A DNA stretch of 64,000 bases, taken from Streptococcus infantis SK970 (GTDB taxonomy: Bacteria; Bacillota; Bacilli; Lactobacillales; Streptococcaceae). Location: the NCBI GenBank assembly GCA_000223255.2, contig AFUT01000008.1, positions 62,001-126,000 on the forward strand, written 5' to 3'. Position numbers and translations under genes: made by a program. Below, one piece after another: positions 43,882-54,300 of this stretch; within the stretch, counting starts at the first letter, position 1, and each line of letters opens with the position of its first letter. The notes under the pieces were generated by a model, which was not told the origin of the DNA, did not search any database, and saw only the letters and a list, made by a program, of their open reading frames with translations.

Positions 43882-45365
43882 TTAAAGTCCTAGATAAGTT
43901 TCTACTGCAGTCTGCATGTCTGCTGCCGCAACAGTTGTCTTGTGACGAACTGGAGCCGTTTCAAGGCCATCGACTGCTGGTGGCACTGCTACTCCTGAGA
44001 TTTCATGTAATTGAGCCAAAGCTTCAAAGTCGCTAAGATCTGATTGTCCAGTTACAGCTTCCACCGCAACCACTGGGAATTTGTATGGACTAGCTGTTGA
44101 AGCAATCACAGTCTTAGTCACATCGCCTGTCGCCACTTGGTATTTTTTATAAACTGCTGAGGCAACTGCTGTATGAGGATCCTCGATATAAGAATCTGAC
44201 TCGTAAACACGCTTGATTTCTGCTGCTGTTTCTGCTTCCGTCGCATACTCAGCTGCAAAGAGATCCAGAATCTCTGCATCAAAATCTGTCAATTCATACT
44301 GACCTTGCGTATTCAAGGCAGTCATGAGTTCAGCTGTCTTGACCGCATCATTTCCCAAAAGATGGAAAATCAAGCGCTCCAAGTTTGAAGAAACCAAGAT
44401 ATCCATAGATGGGCTAGTGGTCACTTTAAATTCACGCTTCTTGTCATAAACACGAGTTTTAAAGAAATCTGTCAAGACATTGTTGTCATTTGAAGCACAG
44501 ATTAGCTTGCCGACTGGTAGGCCGATTTGTTTGGCGTAAAAGGCCGCCAAGGTATTTCCAAAGTTTCCTGTCGGTACGGTGAAGTTAACCTTATCACCTG
44601 CATTAATTTCGCCAGTTTTAACAAGCTGAGCGTAGGCATACACATAATAGACAATCTGTGGGACCAAACGACCAATATTCATAGAGTTAGCTGATGAAAA
44701 CTGGAGCTTGTTGGCTGCCAATTTCTCACGAAGAGCCACATCATTGAACATATGTTTCACGTTTGTTTGAGCATCGTCAAAGTTTCCATCGATGGCGATG
44801 ACATGGGTATTTTCGCCCGTTTGAGTGGTCATTTGCAACTCTTGTACCTTGCTGACACCGTCTTTTGGATAAAAACGATAATTTCAATTCCTGGGACATC
44901 CGCAAAACCTGCCATAGCAGCTTTCCCAGTATCTCCAGATGTTGCTGTCAAGATGACAATCTTGTTTTCCAAGCCATGTTTCTTGGCAGCTGTCGTCATA
45001 AAGTATGGCAAGATGGACAAGGCCATATCCTTGAAGGCAATGGTTGAACCGTGGAAAAGTTCCAAGTTGTATTGACCATCAAGTTTGACAAGAGGGGCAA
45101 TAGCTGGTGTATCAAATTTGCTGTCATAGGCGTTGTTGATGCAGTAGTCCAACTCTTCTGCTGTAAAGTCATCCAAGAAGGCTGACAAAACAAGCTTGGC
45201 CACTTCTTGGTAAGAAGCGTCTTTCAATGTTTCAAAATCCAAATCAACCTTTGGATAGCTAACTGGAGTGAATAAGCCTCCATCTGTTGCCAAACCTTGC
45301 AAAATCGCTTGGCTGGCTGTTACTGTATTGTTCGCATCACGCGTTGATTGATAAACTAATGTCAT
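43882..45365 (-). CDS. thrC: Threonine synthase, frameshifted
   Basis: Converts O-phospho-homoserine to threonine with PLP. The N-terminal part holds the PLP lysine site FHGSTIAFKDMALSILPYF and the glycine-rich TSGDTGKAAMAGF; the second part has PTGNFGNTLAAFYAKQIGLP. The frames join at ...GIEIIVFYPKDGVSKVQELQ if the A run at 44871-44875 is one base longer. Restored length 494 residues, the normal streptococcal size. Extended -10 promoter TGTTATAAT upstream (minus, about 45395-45403). Confidence 0.92.
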
Positions 45366-45439
45366 AAATCTCTATCCTTTATCTATAGTCTCATCCATTA
45401 TAACATGATTTTTCAGAAAATTCTCCCTTTATAAGAAAA

Positions 45440-46716
45440 TTATAAGGTCAATTCTTCTTTTAAAGGCTCTAAATAAATCATTTCACTCTGCTCTCTCTTC
45501 TCTAGCCCTTGCTCAGCTAAGGCAAGCAAGTCTTTTGAAAATTGAACAACAGCCATTTCTTCTGCACTCGATAGATTCTTCTTTGAAAACTGCCGTCTCA
45601 ATGACTTGTAGTCACGACCAAATTTTTCAAAGAAAGGAGCTGTCTCTAGATAAGTTTCAAGCTTGTCTAGATTCACCAAAAGTCCCAAGTGAAAGGCTGC
45701 TGAAGCAAAGGTTCGGTCTAGCGGCTGTGTACAAACACTACGAAATTCGACCGTTCCTCGAGTTGTTAAATCTTGAAATTGATAGCTACGGTGCGTTTGA
45801 AAGTCCTTCTCTTGAGGGGCAAGCAGAGTCTCTTTCCCATTTAGAGTATAGGCAGGAATTTCCTCAGTAGCTAGGTAATCCCTAGCTTGAATCGGAGAAA
45901 AATAGTGGGTTTCTCCATCTCGTTCTGCTGTAAAAATCGCAGAATGGTCTAAATAATCAAAGAAATCATCCTCATCTTTAAAGAGTCTGGCATTGACACC
46001 AACATTCTCTGGATAAATCCCATGCATGGACTCTTCCCAAAAAATATCTCTAGAAATTCTTGTATCCCAGTCTGCTCCCGAAAACTCCGAATTGGCAAAC
46101 AAGTAAGCTTTGCCACCTCAATCTGAGTGAAAGCATTGATAACAGATAGGTAATTGGATTTTGAAACATCCAACTGGACTTGACTCCCACAGATAAAGGC
46201 TCCGTATTGTGGGAAGTCATGCAAAGAAACAGACTCCTGATTGTTGCCCATCTTCAGATAGTCCATCAGCATCTGATAGCGTGGATAAGCCACCGGTCGA
46301 TTGTCATTCTGACTCCAGTTTGGATGAATCCCCCACCCCTGGATAGCATAATCCTTTTCGCCTAGTTTTTCCTGAATGACCTTCATATAAGCATCAAAAC
46401 GTCCTTCAACCTCTTGGATATTCTGAGCCCTACCAAAGGCAAACTCCAAGGTTGTATAAGAAACCTCAAACAAAATCCGATCCTGACTCGCAGGTTCTAC
46501 AAGTTGAATTGGATTACCATCCTGATCTTCCTTCTCGACTTCTAAACTAAGAGCATTCACCAAAAAGCGCAGTAAGTCCTTACTGATCTCAATATCTGTA
46601 GGTTGACCCTTCGTATGAACGATAGGAAATTCTAACTCAATATCGATGTAAAGATCTGGATTTTCTTTGATATTTTTTAAATAGCGATCTTTTAATAACT
46701 GAATTGAAGGGGACAT
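45440..46716 (-). CDS. Glutamate-cysteine ligase family protein (GCS2-like), frameshifted
   Basis: Joined frames give 425 residues. Start MSPSIQLLKDRYLKNIKENP, then YIDIELEFPIVHTKG (IE-E-F motif), YPRYQMLMDYLKMG, YGAFICGSQVQLDVSKSNYL and late TTRGTVEFRSVCTQPLDRTF, the GTVEFRS block being typical of GCS2-type ligases. Break at about 46107, where AAGGCT is read AAGCT. Would make gamma-glutamylcysteine, the first step toward glutathione; streptococci more often use the fused GshAB enzyme, so the actual substrate is unproven. Confidence 0.65.
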
Positions 46717-46943
46717 ACATACCTCTTATCCTAACTTCTCTTACTAGAAAATAAATCACTCTCTATTATACCAAAAATCGAAGATAATCTTGTCGAAAAC
46801 ATACTATTTAAAAACCCTGATAAATTTGTAATTTATATTAAGTTTCCCATACTTACCTTCAAAATCTTATCTAAAAATATTGATATATAAACATTTAGAG
46901 CAACAGGTTTATCACGCTGCTTTTTAGGATGTATTATAAGTAG

Positions 46944-46972
46944 TTGATTTTTTGCTGAAAACGGTTTATACT
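46944..46972 (+). promoter_or_regulatory. manLMN promoter with overlapping cre-like site
   Basis: TTGATT (46944-46949), 17-bp spacer, TATACT (46967-46972). The spacer holds TGAAAACGGTTTAT (46956-46969), one mismatch from the CcpA site TGWAANCGNTNWCA. The rest of 46717-47020 is AT-rich with no gene seen. Confidence 0.6.
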
Positions 46973-47034
46973 TAAAGAGTCTTAAAGTTTTCTTAAACTA
47001 CGAGCCAAACATTTTATAAGGAGGAATGACAATA

Positions 47035-48023
47035 ATGAGTATCGGAATCATTATTGCGAGCCACGGTGAATTTGCCGCGGGTATTCATCAGTCAGGATCT
47101 ATGATCTTTGGTGAACAAGAAAAGGTTCAAGTTGTAACCTTTATGCCAAACGAAGGTCCAGACGATTTATACGCAAAATTCAACAATGCTGTGGCTGCAT
47201 TTGACGCAGAAGATGAGGTTCTAGTCTTGGCTGACCTTTGGAGTGGTTCTCCATTTAACCAAGCTAGCCGCGTAATGGGAGAAAATCCTGAGCGTAAATT
47301 TGCCATCATCACAGGACTTAACTTGCCGATGTTAATCCAAGCCTACACTGAGCGCCTGATGGACGCCAATGCCGGAGTGGATAAAGTCGCTGCGAATATC
47401 ATTAAAGAAGCTAAAGATGGCATCAAAGCTCTTCCAGAAGAGCTAAACCCTGCTGAGGAAGTTGCAACTGCTGCAGCTGCTCCAGTTGCCCAAGCTGCTA
47501 TTCCAGAAGGAACTGTTATCGGAGACGGTAAATTGAAAATCAATCTTGCTCGTCTTGACACACGTCTTCTTCACGGACAAGTCGCAACTGCTTGGACACC
47601 AGATTCAAAAGCAGACCGTATCATCGTTGCTTCAGATAACGTTGCTAAAGATGACCTTCGTAAAGAATTGATCAAACAAGCAGCTCCAAACGGAGTGAAG
47701 GCTAACGTTGTTCCAATCCAAAAATTGATTGAGGTTGCAAAAGACCCTCGTTTTGGTGAAACACATGCTCTTATCTTGTTTGAAACACCACAAGATGCTC
47801 TTCGTGCTATCGAAGGCGGTGTGCCAATCAAGACTCTTAACGTAGGATCTATGGCTCATTCAACTGGTAAAACAATGGTCAACAACGTATTGTCAATGGA
47901 CAAAGACGACGTTGCTACATTTGAAAAAATGCGTGACCTTGGTGTTGAATTTGACGTACGTAAAGTACCAAACGACAGTAAAAAGATTTGTTTGACTTGA
48001 TTAGCAAAGCTAACGTTCAATAA
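47035..48023 (+). CDS. manL: Mannose-family PTS EIIAB subunit, frameshifted near 3' end
   Basis: Starts ATG 47035, nine bases after GGAGG (the ATG at 47026 touches that site). IIA domain (1-130) with phosphorylated His in [15 protein letters not shown]; Ala-rich linker; IIB domain with His in [15 protein letters not shown]. The A run at 47980-47984 is one base short, so the frame stops early at 48000; restored, it ends [14 protein letters not shown] at 48023, 329 residues, the usual ManL length. Main glucose/mannose uptake component and a player in catabolite control. Confidence 0.92.
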
Positions 48024-48052
48024 TTAACATTAAATAGAAAAGGAATAAAACC

Positions 48053-48865
48053 ATGTCAGATATTTCAATCATTTCTGCTATCTTGGTTGTAGTTGTTGCC
48101 TTCTTCGCAGGTCTTGAAGGTATCCTCGACCAATTCCAATTCCATCAACCAATCGTAGCATGTACCCTTATCGGTCTTGTAACTGGTAACCTCGAAGCAG
48201 GGGTTATGCTTGGTGGATCACTTCAAATGATCGCCCTTGGTTGGGCAAACATCGGAGCTGCGGTAGCTCCTGACGCTGCTCTTGCCTCTGTTGCTGCAGC
48301 AATCATCCTTATCAAAGGTGGTAACTTTACTACTGAAGGTATCGCAGTTGCAACTGCGAGTGCTATCCCTCTTGCCGTAGCTGGACTTTTCTTGACTATG
48401 ATTGTTCGTACAATCTCAGTTGGTTTGGTTCACACTGCAGACGCTGCTGCTAAAGAAGGAAATATTGCAGCTGTTGAACGCGCTCACTACTTTGCCCTTG
48501 TTCTTCAAGGTCTACGTATTGCAATCCCTGCTGCCTTCCTTATCGCTATCCCTGCCTCTGCTGTTCAAGATGCTCTTAAATTGATGCCAGAATGGTTGAA
48601 CGGTGGTATGGCTGTCGGTGGTGCCATGGTCGTTGCCGTTGGTTACGCTTTGGTTATCAACATGATGGCTACTCGTGAAGTATGGCCATTCTTTGCTATC
48701 GGTTTTGCTCTTGCAGCAATCTCTCAATTGACTTTGATTGCCCTTGGTGTAATCGGTGTTGCCCTTGCCTTCATCTACCTCAACCTTTCTAAACAAGGTG
48801 GAAACGGTGGCGGCGGTGCTGCAACTTCTAACGACCCAATCGGTGATATCTTAGAAGACTACTAG
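48053..48865 (+). CDS. manM: Mannose-family PTS EIIC subunit
   Basis: 270 residues, Gly/Ala-rich membrane protein: FFAGLEGILDQFQFHQPIVA, GLVTGNLEAGVMLGGSLQMI, QLTLIALGVIGVALAFIYLN. Forms the sugar channel with ManN. Ends in a Gly-rich tail (GGNGGGGAATSND), common in streptococcal ManM. Short gaps to both neighbours: one operon. Confidence 0.93.
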   Translation: MSDISIISAILVVVVAFFAGLEGILDQFQFHQPIVACTLIGLVTGNLEAGVMLGGSLQMIALGWANIGAAVAPDAALASVAAAIILIKGGNFTTEGIAVATASAIPLAVAGLFLTMIVRTISVGLVHTADAAAKEGNIAAVERAHYFALVLQGLRIAIPAAFLIAIPASAVQDALKLMPEWLNGGMAVGGAMVVAVGYALVINMMATREVWPFFAIGFALAAISQLTLIALGVIGVALAFIYLNLSKQGGNGGGGAATSNDPIGDILEDY

Positions 48866-48879
48866 AAAGGGGAACAATC

Positions 48880-49791
48880 ATGGCTGAAAAAATTCAATTA
48901 TCAAAATCAGATCGCCAAAAAGTTTGGTGGCGTTCACAATTCCTTCAAGGTTCATGGAACTACGAACGTATGCAAAACTTGGGTTGGGCTTACTCTTTGA
49001 TCCCAGCTATCAAGAAACTTTACACTACTAAAGAAGACCAAGCTGCCGCTCTTGAGCGTCACCTTGAGTTCTTCAACACTCACCCATACGTAGCTGCTCC
49101 AATCATGGGGGTTACTCTTGCACTTGAAGAAGAACGTGCAAACGGTACTGAAATCGATGACGCTGCTATCCAAGGTGTTAAAATCGGTATGATGGGACCC
49201 CTTGCTGGTATCGGTGACCCAGTCTTCTGGTTTACAGTACGTCCTATCCTTGGTGCCCTTGGTGCATCACTTGCTGCAACTGGTAACATCGTTGGTCCAC
49301 TTCTCTTCTTCTTTGGATGGAATGCAATCCGTATGTCTTTCCTATGGTACACACAAGAATTTGGTTACAAGGCTGGATCTGAAATCACTAAAGACATGTC
49401 AGGTGGTATCTTGAAAGACATCACTAAAGGAGCTTCTATCCTTGGTATGTTCATCCTTGCTGTCCTTGTACAACGTTGGGTATCAATCAACTTCACTGTC
49501 AATCTTCCAGGTAAACAATTGGCAGAAGGTGCTTACATCAACTTCCCAGAAGGCCCTGTTACAGGTGGAGAATTGAAAGGAATTCTTGGTCAAGCGCTTA
49601 GCGGTTTAAGCTTGGATAGTGTTCAACCACAAACCCTTCAAGGTCAGTTGAACTCATTGATCCCAGGATTGATGGGACTTCTCCTTACTTTCCTTTGCAT
49701 GTGGTTGCTTAAGAAAAAAGTATCTCCAATCACAATCATCCTTGCCCTCTTTGCAGTTGGTATCGCAGCTCGTTTCTTCGGTATCATGTAA
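48880..49791 (+). CDS. manN: Mannose-family PTS EIID subunit
   Basis: 303 residues. SDRQKVWWRSQFLQGSWNYE, HPYVAAPIMGVTLALEEERA, GPLAGIGDPVFWFTVRPILG are EIID hallmarks; two C-terminal membrane helices follow. AAAGGGGAA stands before ATG 48880. Last gene of the operon, followed by a terminator directly adjoining the IS island. Confidence 0.94.
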   Translation: MAEKIQLSKSDRQKVWWRSQFLQGSWNYERMQNLGWAYSLIPAIKKLYTTKEDQAAALERHLEFFNTHPYVAAPIMGVTLALEEERANGTEIDDAAIQGVKIGMMGPLAGIGDPVFWFTVRPILGALGASLAATGNIVGPLLFFFGWNAIRMSFLWYTQEFGYKAGSEITKDMSGGILKDITKGASILGMFILAVLVQRWVSINFTVNLPGKQLAEGAYINFPEGPVTGGELKGILGQALSGLSLDSVQPQTLQGQLNSLIPGLMGLLLTFLCMWLLKKKVSPITIILALFAVGIAARFFGIM

Positions 49792-49810
49792 TCTCGGTGA
49801 GAATATACAA

Positions 49811-49845
49811 ACAAAAAAGAATCAGGTTTATCACCTGATTTTTTT
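49811..49845 (+). terminator. Terminator after manN
   Basis: Stem AATCAGGT/ACCTGATT (49820-49827 and 49833-49840) followed by five T residues. The inverted repeat of the ISL3 element starts at the next base. Confidence 0.85.
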
Positions 49846-49869
49846 GGCTCTTTGTCAAATAGTGTTGAT

Positions 49870-49941
49870 GAAGAACCTAATGAAAAAAGAATCCAACAAA
49901 AATTGGACTACCTGTCTCCGGTTGAATTCCGAAGACGGTAG
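49870..49941 (+). pseudogene. IS3-family transposase C-terminal remnant
   Basis: 24 codons reading EEPNEKRIQQKLDYLSPVEF then RRR and stop, the end of an IS150/IS861-type OrfB ('Y-N--RIQ-KL--LSPVE-R'). The IS end, with TTTTTGGGGTCAGTCCCT, follows at about 49970-49987. The rest of the element is gone. Confidence 0.75.
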
Positions 49942-50024
49942 CCCTAGGGTGTTTTTATTAAAATCTCACTTTTTGGGGTCAGTCCCTAAGCCTGATAGTA
50001 ATTTTTTGTTCATACTATTCCCCT

Positions 50025-50706
50025 TTAGTCATTTACTACTTTAAGTCCCATTGCTTTAGCTACTTCTTCTGCCTTTGATCCCTTAGGTTTACGAATCTCG
50101 ACATCTGGATTATTACTTGCTTTGAAATAAAATACATCTGTAATTTCTGTTACACTTGCAGGGATTTCTATATACTTAATTACTTTTGCATTCGCAAATA
50201 CATTAATTCCAATTTCCTGCATTCCATCTGGGGGCTTAACAAATTCTAGGGAATTGCATCCGTTGAATGCATTATCACCTATACGTTCTAAAAAACTACC
50301 TAAATGGATAAATTTTAGATTTACATCAAGCGTAAATGCAGATTTAGAGATAACTCTAACTGTATCTGGTAATACGATTGCCTCACAAGTTTGATTATTT
50401 GCTAAGCCACGTTCTGCAATCGCAATCACTGGTTTACCATTAATGGTTTTTGGTACACGAACAACCTTGTCATCAGAAGTACAACTATAGATTGCGTATC
50501 CTTCTTGACACTCTTCATATGTGAAGAACTTTTCATCTGTCTCTGGGAAGTCTTCTCAGTTACTTCAGAGTTATTTGTTGTGTTATTTTTGTTTCTTTTG
50601 TAGAAGTACTTGTTGTAGTATCTTGTTTTGACTCCTTAGGTCCGCATCCTACTAAACCTGATAAGAGTACTGCTGCACATAAGCCTGATAATAGTTTATT
50701 GTTCAT
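50025..50706 (-). CDS. Leucine-rich repeat (LRR_5) lipoprotein, two frameshifts
   Basis: ATG 50706 starts MNNKLLSGLCAAVLLSGLVG then CGPKESKQ, a lipoprotein signal with lipobox cysteine. After a Thr-rich linker the frame breaks twice, at about 50586-50590 and 50551-50560, then reads FFTYEECQEGYAIYSCTSDD and BspA-like LRR_5 repeats (LPDTVRVISKSAFTLDVNLK, SFLERIGDNAFNGCNSLEFV, IPASVTEITD). Restoring two bases gives 227 residues. Likely surface ligand-binding lipoprotein. Its first 14 bases and leader match the ISL3 transposase gene. Confidence 0.65.
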
Positions 50707-50826
50707 ATGGTCATCATCCTTTTGTTTTAGGTTTAGGCGCTTTTAATATAATGGATGTTGGTCTTTTTGTATACACTAAAATAGGGTTGGTGGAAAATTT
50801 CCATCAACCCTAAAAATTATAGAACC
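50697..50826 (-). repeat. 130-bp direct repeat, copy 1 (ISL3 leader and left end)
   Basis: Matches 56960-57089 at about 128 of 130 positions, same orientation. Contains a terminator-like hairpin (AGGGTTGGTGG.../...CCATCAACCCT) that shields the IS from outside transcription, and a leader ending at the ATG. Confidence 0.85.
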
Positions 50827-51331
50827 GTTAATTTTAAAGAACCCTAATGAACTTCAGAACTATAAATATAATCGTTATAAGCTTTTTGAAAGCTTCATAA
50901 CAAGTAAAGGAATCGTAGATTATATCTTAGAAAACAATCCATCTCTAAAAAATGATTATGAGGTTGTAAATTCACTTCGTGAATGTATACAGGATAGAGA
51001 TTATATAGAATTCAAGGAAACGATTGAAGCAGCTACGCAATTAGACCTATCTCCTGGTTTAAAAAGAGTATTAAAGACTCTTATGACTTACTTGCCATAT
51101 ATTCAAAATACTTGTGAGTATCCAACTAGAACAAATAGCTCTATTGAAGGAATAAACAATAAAATAAAAGTGCTTAAAAGAAATGCCTACGGCTTTAGAA
51201 ACTATTACCATTTTAGAAACAGGATTATTTTAATAACAAAAATGTTTGGCCCAGAACAAAAGGAATTAAGCAACAAAAAGTTGCTTAATTCCTTCCTAAA
51301 TTTCTTTATCAACACTATTTGACAAATAGCC
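50827..51331 (+). pseudogene. ISL3-family transposase, C-terminal fragment with IRR
   Basis: Open from 50828 to stop 51322: LILKNPNELQNYKYNRYKLF through YPTRTNSSIEGINNKIKVLK, RNAYGFRNYYHFRNRIILIT, the ISL3 DDE-domain end with catalytic Glu in SIEGINNKIK. The 24-bp right inverted repeat is at 51308-51331. The first 103 bp (50827-50929) match the truncated end of the copy at 56013-56115 in the opposite orientation. It begins at the base after the left neighbour's inverted repeat. Confidence 0.85.
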
Positions 51332-51357
51332 AAAAAGAGAGAGCATTGCTCTCTCTT
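51332..51357 (-). terminator. Terminator after the adhesin gene
   Basis: On the minus strand GAGAGAGC/GCTCTCTC with a short loop, then TTTTT. The T run touches the ISL3 inverted repeat. Confidence 0.75.
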
Positions 51358-51380
51358 CTATAAAAGAAACTTATCTAATA

Positions 51381-54300
51381 TTATTTAGAAAATTTGCGTT
51401 TCATGATTACAGTACCTGCCAAGATTACCACACCTGCAAATACTAGTGCTGCACCAGTAGCTTCACCAGTATTTGGAAGACCAGGTTTGTCTTCTGTAGT
51501 TGTAGTTTCAGAAGGTGCTGGAACTGTTGTTTCTTCAGTTGGTGAAGTAGCACTTGAATCTTCTGACGTTGTTGTTGTCGTTGTTGAACTTGTACTTGGT
51601 TCTTCTGACGTTGTTGTTGTCGTTGTTGAACTTGTACTTGGTTCTTCTGACGTTGTTGTTGTCGTTGTTGAACTTGTACTTGGTTCTTCTGACGTTGTTG
51701 TTGTCGTTGTTGAACTTGTACTTGGTTCTTCTGACGTTGTTGTTGTTGTTGTTGAAGTAGTCGTTGTTGGCTCTTCAGTTGTGGTTGTTGAAGTAGTCGT
51801 TGTTGGCTCTTCAGTTGTTGGTTGTTGAAGTAGTCGTTGTTGGCTCTTCAGTTGTTGTTGTTGAAGTAGTCGTTGTTGGCTCTTCAGTTGTTGTTGTTGA
51901 AGTAGTCGTTGTTGGCTCTTCAGTTGTTGTTGTTGAAGTAGTCGTTGTTGGCTCTTCAGTTGTTGTTGTTGTCGTAGTAGTAGTAGTAGGTTCTGTATAT
52001 ACATTCGTAAATGTATTATCTTTACCGTACTGAATATCTGCTACTAACGCTTTACCTTCTTGAGTCACTACTACAGTAACTTCTTTTTCGCTATTATCAT
52101 ACGTAATTCTTGAGTCAGTCCCTGAGACTTCTTTTACCTTAAAGATATAAGTGCCTGGCTTTTCAAATAGTAGATTTGTAAATTGGATAGTTCCATCGGC
52201 TCCATTAGTTGCAGTTTGGACAACATTCCCTTTTTCATCAAGCAAATTGAAGGTGAACTCGCCCTCTTGAAGTGTACGTCCTTGCAGTTCCTTTTTGAAA
52301 CTCAAGTCTTTTTTAATTGAATCTAAAATAGTATTCGTAATAACTGTCTTAGTACCCTCATTAGAAATACTATAATCGTATCCTTCTGGCACTTCAACTT
52401 CATCTACAGAATACTCATATTTCACTCCATTGAGAGAATCTGGTAATTCATTAAAAGTATACGTCCATTGATTATCTTCATTCAATTCAATTGGCATACC
52501 ATAGTTTTTACCATTTTGTTTCAACTGAACTTTAATACCTTTACGTAATGATAATTTATTGTCATTATCCTTCCAAACTTTTGTTACTGTATGTGAAACA
52601 GTATTTCGAGTATTCGTGATGGTCACTCCGTCATTTCCTAGAGCATCTCCAGAAATGGTTGTCGTATAATCTTGCCCATATTGTTCTTCGAGAACTTCAC
52701 GAACAGCATAATCATTCACAGAAGGATCTAATAGCTTACCATCTGTCGTAAGTTTAAAGATTCCCTTCCAATCATTCGTTTCATTTAATTCTAATGTACT
52801 AAGAACTTTTGAAGGATCAGAAGTTTTAAATAATTCTACTTTAATCTTAGAAACTGAAGCATCTCTATCCCCAACCCATTTCTTTTCGACTGGGATATAT
52901 TGAGGCAATTGATTCGAGACAACATTTGTCTCTCCTAAAGCTTTTGGATTACTTGCATCACGATTCGTATAGAAAGAATTATTAGCAACCAATGTATCAA
53001 TAGATCCATCTGTGTAAGAAGGATTCTTCATGTTTAAAACAAAACCAACAATTTCCCCAGGAGCAATGGTTTCTCCTTCATTCAGTACGACTTTAATTGC
53101 TGTGACTTTTGTAAAATCAGTTACAGCATCTGCCTTTATCCAACCATCTGCTTGAGTCGCAGTATACGGATCTGAAGATAAGTCTTTGGCAGTATTGTAA
53201 TAAACAGTGAATTTAGGGTCCACCTCAAGAGCTTTCGTTAAGAACGGAGTAAAGTTAGACCCTTTTTCATCCCCGGTATACGGAAGTCGATCATACAAAG
53301 TGAATGTTTTGATTGGTGTAATACTGTAGTTCTTCGTTTTTAACAGATATTTAAATTCTTGATCATAATCCGTTAAGACTTTATCTTTAGTCCATGTACC
53401 GTCTGATGTTGAGATGAATTTTTCAGAGCGAATCTCTGTTGGTGTATCTACTATAGTTTTTGACTTTGCACCGATTATTTTATCAGAAACTGTTCCATCA
53501 GCATTTGTAACCTTGAAAATATTATCTACCAGAGATGGAGACTTCACTTTTCCAGGTAATGGTGAAAAGTCTTTAGCTGTGAAGTACGCATGATTATCTG
53601 TATTTTCTTATAATCATCTGGATTTTGAATTGATGTTGGCAAGGCATTCGACGTAATCTTTGCAAATATAACTGGAGAAAATTCAACACCAATTGTTTTA
53701 TCATTGTAGAAATCTAAATCTTTCAATTCAAAAACAAGGGCTTGCCTTCCGCTACCATTGTAATCTTCAATCACATACGGTTCTTTCTTGAGCATATTCT
53801 TTTGTTCTTGTTTATGAATATAATATTTTTCGTAAGTGATTCCCTCAGGTAAAACATCAATAATCTTACCACCATTAATTCGTCTACTTTTCGACAATCC
53901 ATCAAATTTTATCGTTACATTGTATTGAACAACCTCACCTAAAGCACCTTGAGGATTTTTGATTGTTGATTTATTTAATTGAATTGTTTCTTCTTTATAC
54001 CTTAACTCTTCAGAAGAATCAGATGGTTTGGTTACAAATTTTCCGTTTTGGCCAAATCCATCGACAAGACCCTCTGCATGGAAACCATTTTCATATCGAA
54101 TTGGATTTTCTCTTTCTGTCTCATTGAATGGATTTAATAATTTTGTTTGAACATAAACTGTAGGTTTTTCATACGGCGGAATAGTACTTCCATCCTTCAA
54201 TTTGATTTTGATACTTTGATATGTTCTATTCACTCTAGATGCGTTAGCTTTATCTAATGTTCCAGCATAAATCTGATTTGCTTGGTTCGTAATCGCATCA

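Larger units (their letters stand above)
49846..50826. mobile_element. ISL3-type element with transposase replaced by a lipoprotein gene
   Basis: Bounded by imperfect inverted repeats: GGCTCTTTGTCAAATAGTGT... (24 bp, 49846-49869) and, on the other strand, GGTTCTATAATTTTTAGGGT... (24 bp, 50803-50826), 16 of 24 identical. The right 130 bp (50697-50826) match 56960-57089, the leader and end of an ISL3 transposase gene, at about 128 positions. Between the ends lie an IS3-family remnant (49870-49990) and a lipoprotein gene that uses the transposase gene's leader and first codons. No target duplication seen. Confidence 0.6.

Noticed and set aside
49846-51331. A single intact ISL3 element between the two inverted repeats facing each other
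   Set aside because: The internal left end at 50803-50826 and the abrupt start of the transposase fragment at 50827 show two separate IS-derived pieces.
51560-51973. Possible CRISPR array
   Set aside because: Units are directly adjacent tandem repeats without unique spacers and lie in frame within the adhesin stalk.
51394-52033. Val- or Leu-rich + strand frames in the adhesin repeats
   Set aside because: Reading of tandem repeats on the wrong strand; composition is that of a shadow frame.
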